DNA of 64,000 nt, from contig CAMNDM010000008.1 in NCBI GenBank assembly GCA_946535435.1, positions 1 through 64,000 of the forward strand, read 5' to 3'. Made by a program: the position numbers and the translations under genes. This DNA comes from Physcocola sp002396385. GTDB lineage: Bacteria; Bacteroidota; Bacteroidia; Bacteroidales; Paludibacteraceae. Below are positions 59,984-64,000 of this stretch, in pieces (position 1 is the first letter of the stretch; every line of letters starts with the position of its first letter). Under the pieces are notes generated by a model. The model saw only the letters and a program-made list of their open reading frames with translations, had not been told where the DNA came from and searched no databases.

Positions 59984-61054
59984 TTATAGCGCAATTTCTC
60001 CACTTCCGTAGCACAACTTGTGCTCTGCGTCGTAAAGTACTCCGAATTGGCCAGGGGCAATGCCCTGAATGGGCTTGTCTGCAACAATGTGGTACATGTC
60101 GCCGTTTTTGGTGATGTTGCCACTCAAGTATTCGGGTGAGTGCCTTATCTTGAAGCATATGCGCTTCCCTTCGGGTGGCAGTTCTCCCCACGGGTCTTCT
60201 GTAATGAAATGTACGCATCGCAGGTTCAGTTCCCTGCTTTCGTAGTTCATCAGGTCTATCTTGTTCGAGATGTAGACAATGTTGTACTCAATATCTTTCT
60301 TGACGACGTACCATGGGCCACCTCCGAAACCAAGGCCGTGCCGCTGACCGATGGTGTAGAACCAGTAACCTTTGTGCATACCCATTTTTTTGTTGGTGTC
60401 GGCGTTTATCACATATCCCTCTTTCTCGCCTAAAAAGCGTTTGATGTAGTCGTTGTAGTTGATTTTACCCAAAAAGCAGATTCCCTGGCTGTCTTTTCGC
60501 TTGGCCGTAACAAGATGTTCGCGTTCGGCTATTTCTCGAACCTGGTGTTTGTAAAGGTCGCCGATTGGGAAGATGGCTTTTTTCAGTTGGAAGTTGTCTA
60601 GCTGGGCGAGGAAGTCGGTCTGGTCTTTGACAGGGTCGGGACTGGTGGCCAACCATTTTTTACCGTCGACAATGGCGGTGGTGGCATAGTGGCCGGTGGC
60701 AATCAGGTCGTACTGGTAGCCAGCCTTCTCTTCGAAACAGCCGAATTTGATGAGCTTGTTGCACATTACGTCGGGGTTTGGGGTAAGACCGGCCTTCACT
60801 TTCTCCATGGTATAGGCGACTACTTTGTCCCAGTACTCGTGGTGCAGGTCTACCACCTGTAGTTTGCATCCGAACTTTCTGCAGAGGGCGGTAGCCATTT
60901 CAAGGTCTTCTTCCGATGTGCAGTTCCATTCGGTGTCTTCCTCAGGTCCGATTTTTATATAGAAGCAGTCGGGGTTGTAGCCCTGCTCTTTCAAACGGTA
61001 GAGGGCCACGCTGCTGTCTACGCCGCCCGAAAGGAGTAATGCAATCTTTTCCAT
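59984..61054 (-). CDS. mnmA: tRNA-specific 2-thiouridylase
   Basis: MnmA adds sulphur to wobble uridine 34 of tRNA-Lys, -Glu and -Gln. The 356-residue protein has the PP-loop SGGVDSSVAL at 9-18, the catalytic Cys98 (NPDVMCNKLIKF) and Cys193 (SQGICFLG), plus TGHYAT, DQTDFLAQL and GQRHGLGFGG. An ATG three codons upstream (61063) lies nearly at the inferred transcription start, because the -7 box is at 61072-61079, so the ATG at 61054 is preferred. Monocistronic or read through into hisH. Confidence 0.97.
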   Translation of the reverse strand: MEKIALLLSGGVDSSVALYRLKEQGYNPDCFYIKIGPEEDTEWNCTSEEDLEMATALCRKFGCKLQVVDLHHEYWDKVVAYTMEKVKAGLTPNPDVMCNKLIKFGCFEEKAGYQYDLIATGHYATTAIVDGKKWLATSPDPVKDQTDFLAQLDNFQLKKAIFPIGDLYKHQVREIAEREHLVTAKRKDSQGICFLGKINYNDYIKRFLGEKEGYVINADTNKKMGMHKGYWFYTIGQRHGLGFGGGPWYVVKKDIEYNIVYISNKIDLMNYESRELNLRCVHFITEDPWGELPPEGKRICFKIRHSPEYLSGNITKNGDMYHIVADKPIQGIAPGQFGVLYDAEHKLCYGSGEIAL

Positions 61055-61071
61055 CTTATGCAACTTTTGTG

Positions 61072-61079
61072 CAAAGATA
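61072..61079 (-). promoter_or_regulatory. -7 box of mnmA
   Basis: Minus-strand TATCTTTG. With the usual 6-7 base distance the transcript starts near 61065, so the leader before ATG 61054 is only about 11 bases. Confidence 0.6.
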
Positions 61080-61145
61080 CGTAATAAGGGCGAAATAAGC
61101 GTTTTTGGCGGGTGTCAATCTCTTCTCTCTTACAAATCCTCAACT

Positions 61146-61961
61146 TTAGTGTAGGTCCGCACGCAACTTAATCAGTTTTTTCGCAAGTTTGTCATAGGCT
61201 TTTTTCGTCCTGTCTTCTTTGTAGGACTGTTGGCTCAACCTACTGAAAACCTTATCTATTCCAGGGGGAATTTCAATGCCCATTTTTTTGCAAATGGCAT
61301 ATTCAATAAGTGCACCGACTTTGCCCTTGTGGTGGCCTGGCACGTATATTTCAAGAGATATCCTACGGTTTTGTTCATGCTCTACCTCGTTGGTGGCATT
61401 GGGAATTACAGGTTCGTAAAAAGAGGCTCCAACAGGAATAATAAGTAAACTTGTGTCTTTAATTCTTTCTTTGAGCATTGTTTCTATATATTTTGCTCTT
61501 GCTAGTGACAGCTTACGATTATATTTTTCTGAACCGCGTTCGTCTGTGTGCCCCAGTATGATGAACAGTTTGCTACGGTTCTCCGCCACAAACTCTGCCA
61601 TCTCGTCTATTTGGGTCTCTTCCCTTGGTGGTATTTGTCCCATGGGAGGAAATTCATAGAAGTCCCATTCCATCACGGTGTTGTCGTTCAGTTGTTCGGT
61701 CGTTTGGGCGTTTAGAGGTTGTGCCGAGAGGACGGTCAGTCCGGAAACCAAGCCAACAACCTTAACCGCTTGCCCGGCCAGTTGTTTTAGCCTTAGTTGT
61801 TGTTCCAAGAAAGAACGCTCTTGTTCGCAGGCAGGGCAAGTCCCCCTACAGAAACCTGTGGAGGTGCAGGTTGAGGGAGAGTAGCAAATACCATTGGCTT
61901 CGGCAATCTGTTTGCGTATGTATTTTAGCTTTTCGCATATTTCTTTTCCTCTTGGTTCCAT
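61146..61961 (-). CDS. Membrane-anchored OmpA-family protein with cytoplasmic Cys cluster
   Basis: A 271-residue protein in three parts. Residues 1-60 are polar with a Cys cluster C32-x5-C38-x3-C42-x2-C45 (CTSTGFCRGTCPACEQE) plus Cys9 and Cys26. A hydrophobic stretch at about 63-83 (AVKVVGLVSGLTVLSA) can serve as a membrane anchor. Then comes an OmpA-like peptidoglycan-binding domain (LFIILGHTDERGSEKYNRKL, SLARAKYIETML, HEQNRRISLEIYV) and a basic helical tail of about 60 residues. The Cys cluster looks like a zinc knuckle. A -7 box at 61996-62003 falls inside a longer open frame (to 62027), so the ATG at 61961 is the start. Role unknown. Confidence 0.82.
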   Translation of the reverse strand: MEPRGKEICEKLKYIRKQIAEANGICYSPSTCTSTGFCRGTCPACEQERSFLEQQLRLKQLAGQAVKVVGLVSGLTVLSAQPLNAQTTEQLNDNTVMEWDFYEFPPMGQIPPREETQIDEMAEFVAENRSKLFIILGHTDERGSEKYNRKLSLARAKYIETMLKERIKDTSLLIIPVGASFYEPVIPNATNEVEHEQNRRISLEIYVPGHHKGKVGALIEYAICKKMGIEIPPGIDKVFSRLSQQSYKEDRTKKAYDKLAKKLIKLRADLH

Positions 61962-61995
61962 GTCCTTTTTTGGATTTGATGCGTTCTGTTCACTA

Positions 61996-62003
61996 CAAAA
62001 GTA
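61996..62003 (-). promoter_or_regulatory. -7 box of the OmpA-family gene
   Basis: Minus-strand TACTTTTG, 34 bases before the ATG at 61961; it rules out the start at 62027. Confidence 0.5.
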
Positions 62004-62158
62004 AATTTTCCCAAAAATATCGCACACCCTAAATCCCTATTTTTTAATAAGACCAGTAAAAACAGCTGTGGGGAAAAACAGTCGTATATGAATATGTTGA
62101 AAGGTCTTTGACCTAAATGTTGCCACCTCTTCCTGTCCCTAGAATCGGAAGGTTCGTT

Positions 62159-63073
62159 TTATTCAATAGTCAAAGGTCTGAAATGGCCGATTTGTAGCGG
62201 TTGAAGGTGCGATTCAAGTTTGCCATTATTCAGGCTTATCATAAGCAGTGCCGCTTTCTTGTCTTTTTTTTCAACCTGGTCGAATATAAAGTTCCCCAAG
62301 CTGTAGAAAATGGTTTTCCCGTTTATGGTATCTGTGTTTTGCACCACGTGCGGGTGATGTCCTACTATCAGGTCGGCACCGGCTTTAGTCAGGGTGTCGG
62401 CTTGTTCCCTCTGCAACTCGTTCGCAGAAGTAGAGTATTCGATTCCCCAATGGGGTAGAACAACCACCTTCGTGTGAGGTTCCTGCAACTTCAGTTGCGC
62501 TATGTGTTTACCTAGTTCGGTGGCGCTGGTGTTACAGATACCCTTGCTGCCAACCTTATTGGAAAAACGTCCTGTAGAGAGGAACGATACGCTGTAAAGA
62601 GCCAAACGGTTGGTCCCGCTGCCGATGAAGGCCGGATGCATTCGTTCTTCTGTCGTCTGTCCTGCCCCTATGGAGACGATGCCCACTCTTTTCAGCTGTC
62701 TTATGGTTTCTTCCAGTCCCTCTGCTCCTTGGTCGTAGGTGTGGTTGTTGGCCAGGCAGGCGTGGGTAACTCCGGCGGCCTTCAAACTATCGGCCCAACT
62801 CGGCTCTCCCCTGAAGTTGAACGGCTTTTGCACTTTCTTCTCGGTGGAGCAGAGCGGACATTCCAGATTTATTACCACCGCATCTGCCTTTTCAAACGAG
62901 GATTTAACACCCTTGAACAAATATTGGAAACCATAGCGGTTAATCTGTTTGCGTATGCCGCGGTCGAGCATAACATCGCCTGTTACACAAACACAAAGTC
63001 CTTCTTGCCTGTTTTGTGGATTACAGGCTAAAAGAGCAAAGAGAAGGGTTATACAGAGCGGAAGCGGTCTCAT
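62159..63073 (-). CDS. CapA family lipoprotein
   Basis: A 304-residue lipoprotein (signal CITLLFALLAC, lipidated Cys17) with a CapA/PgsA calcineurin-like fold: VTGDVMLDRGIRKQI, ADAVVINLECPL, LANNHTYDQGAEGLEETIRQL, VVLPHWGIEYS, ADLIVGHHPHVVQNTDTING and IFYSLGNFIFDQ. These hold the Asp, Asn and His metal ligands of the family. CapA proteins are needed for poly-gamma-glutamate capsule in Bacillus, but most Bacteroidota members lie outside such loci and their substrate is unknown. It starts 5 bases after the DUF3160 gene. Confidence 0.92.
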   Translation of the reverse strand: MRPLPLCITLLFALLACNPQNRQEGLCVCVTGDVMLDRGIRKQINRYGFQYLFKGVKSSFEKADAVVINLECPLCSTEKKVQKPFNFRGEPSWADSLKAAGVTHACLANNHTYDQGAEGLEETIRQLKRVGIVSIGAGQTTEERMHPAFIGSGTNRLALYSVSFLSTGRFSNKVGSKGICNTSATELGKHIAQLKLQEPHTKVVVLPHWGIEYSTSANELQREQADTLTKAGADLIVGHHPHVVQNTDTINGKTIFYSLGNFIFDQVEKKDKKAALLMISLNNGKLESHLQPLQIGHFRPLTIE

Positions 63074-63078
63074 GTTTG

Positions 63079-64000
63079 TCAGGGTTCGTCATAATCGACC
63101 ATCCATTTGATGTAGGTTGAGTCCTCTTCCTTCTCAAATTGTTCGAGTTCCCATTCGTTAACCTCCTCGCCTAAATCGGGTCTATATTCATCAATATCGG
63201 GCCATCCAAGAGGAGTTCTGCGCCCACCGGCTTTGTTGGCCTTGACAGACTCGGAAGCAAAGAGCGACTTGACCCAAGACGGACGGTTGGAAGCGTCGTC
63301 CTTTCTTAACATGTGTTGCCATTCTTCGTCAGAAAGGCGGGTCCCGCTTTCTGTTATGAACTCACGGTAGTCGAAAACGGCTCCACGGGTAATGTAAATC
63401 AGTCCGTTCCGTTCCACTACCACGTAAATTTCGTTGGCTTTGGCTACGGCAGCGTGAAGAATTCCGTTTTTCTCACATTGGGGAATGTTCCGGGTAAAAA
63501 CATCGGCAATTTGGGCGATACAGGTGTCAGGACTATTCATTTCATACCAACCATAATATCTTATCTCAGGGTTCAAGACACGAAGGGTATAGAACTCGTA
63601 ATCGCCGCCAGTATAAGAAAGCTCGTGGTTCTCTTCAGCGTTCAGTCTGACGTCTTTAATCTCTTTCTCAGAGACAGTTATGTAGAGACTGACTTTGTTT
63701 TGCAACCATTCGGTATTTTCTTTGATTTCTTTGTCACTATGGTAGATTCCGGCCTTTTGCAGCATTTGGGTGTTCAGGGTCAGCATTTCTTTCGTTTTTT
63801 TCCAAAAGTTGATGTTCGGTTCCACATAGTGTTGAATATAGAGGGGGTTGGGCAGATAGGTGATAGGATCGCCACCGTCGCCCATCTCGGCGCCATTTGG
63901 CTGTTCTGCATACAGAATGGCGTCGTGTTTCAGTTCTGCCCATGATGCAAGCGAGGCGTTAAGGTCTTTGCGTTGCCATGCGCTGGTTTTCATGTAGTCG
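63079..64000 (-). CDS. DUF3160 family protein, C-terminal part (5' end beyond the window)
   Basis: The last 307 or so codons of a protein whose frame runs off the right edge of the window; the Met at 63993 is internal (the frame reads on as DY before it). The segment WQRKDLNASLASWAELKHDAILYAEQP is the conserved core of DUF3160, a large exported family of unknown function, usually about 700-800 residues. Further on are YVEPNINFWKKTKEML, YGWYEMNSPDT and an acidic end (ELEQFEKEEDSTYIKWMVDY). It is transcribed together with the CapA lipoprotein gene, 5 bases downstream. Confidence 0.85.
   Translation of the reverse strand, partial: DYMKTSAWQRKDLNASLASWAELKHDAILYAEQPNGAEMGDGGDPITYLPNPLYIQHYVEPNINFWKKTKEMLTLNTQMLQKAGIYHSDKEIKENTEWLQNKVSLYITVSEKEIKDVRLNAEENHELSYTGGDYEFYTLRVLNPEIRYYGWYEMNSPDTCIAQIADVFTRNIPQCEKNGILHAAVAKANEIYVVVERNGLIYITRGAVFDYREFITESGTRLSDEEWQHMLRKDDASNRPSWVKSLFASESVKANKAGGRRTPLGWPDIDEYRPDLGEEVNEWELEQFEKEEDSTYIKWMVDYDEP

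Noticed and set aside
62103..62115. Inverted repeat AGGTC-TTT-GACCT upstream of the OmpA-family gene
   Set aside because: Only 5 bp per arm and about 100 bases from the promoter; expected by chance in a window of this size.
1..64000. Mobile elements, CRISPR arrays, prophage or defence islands
   Set aside because: No transposase, integrase, recombinase, restriction, toxin-antitoxin or Cas-like protein, and no direct-repeat array, was found on reading both strands.

Overview
The window is a gene-dense chromosomal segment of a member of the Bacteroidota, almost certainly order Bacteroidales. The signs are promoters of the TTTG-N19-20-TAnnTTTG type without Shine-Dalgarno sites, three proteins with type IX secretion (T9SS) sorting tails, and families largely confined to this phylum (DUF3098, DUF4924, DUF3109, C10 protease, carboxynorspermidine-type saccharopine dehydrogenase, lone PASTA protein beside RluD). 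The genus cannot be fixed from sequence reading alone. No insertion sequence, prophage, CRISPR array or rRNA gene was seen; one tRNA (His) is present.

Layout. 1-6.2 kb: a secreted calycin-like protein, then uvrA in an operon with a CDP-glycerol-glycerophosphotransferase-like enzyme and a GT2 glycosyltransferase. 6.2-11.4 kb: an Lrp/AsnC regulator and a very large MMPL transporter / acyltransferase / methyltransferase fusion with a small exported partner. 11.4-20.1 kb: DUF4332 protein, thrC-TSCPD pair, then on the minus strand YigZ and a DEAD-box helicase with a long structured leader, a T9SS-tailed secreted protein, the carboxynorspermidine synthase-like gene, tRNA-His and a DNA-alkylation-repair-like protein. 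20.2-22.8 kb: polyprenyl glycosylphosphotransferase, WG-repeat lipoprotein and DUF4924. 23.1-30.3 kb: one 2415-residue exported protein (seven-bladed RCC1 propeller, Ig-like array, type B T9SS tail). 30.4-40 kb: cysE, birA, a porin-glnK-amt nitrogen module, then surE-membrane protein-lpxB-yfhO. 40.1-43.7 kb (minus): PASTA protein, rluD, a membrane protein, a helical protein and a LuxR-type regulator. 44.1-53.1 kb (plus): ftsX-DUF3098-uppP-truB-queA-DUF1015, a lipid kinase, and kdsA-DUF3109-M16 protease. 53.2-64 kb (minus): mnmA, then hisH-hisF-C45 hydrolase-PaaK-like ligase-secreted protein-C10 protease packed as one operon, an OmpA-like protein with a cysteine-rich N-terminus, and CapA with a DUF3160 protein cut by the window edge.

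Most genes are housekeeping: envelope building (lpxB, kdsA, uppP, ftsX, glycosyl and glycerophosphate transferases), tRNA modification (truB, queA, mnmA), nitrogen uptake and amino-acid synthesis (thrC, cysE, hisHF). The parts most worth a second look are the three-way-junction RNA in the helicase leader, the orphan trifunctional exporter, the paired C45 hydrolase and aryl/acyl-CoA ligase inside a his operon, the giant RCC1/Ig surface protein, and the Cys-cluster OmpA protein.
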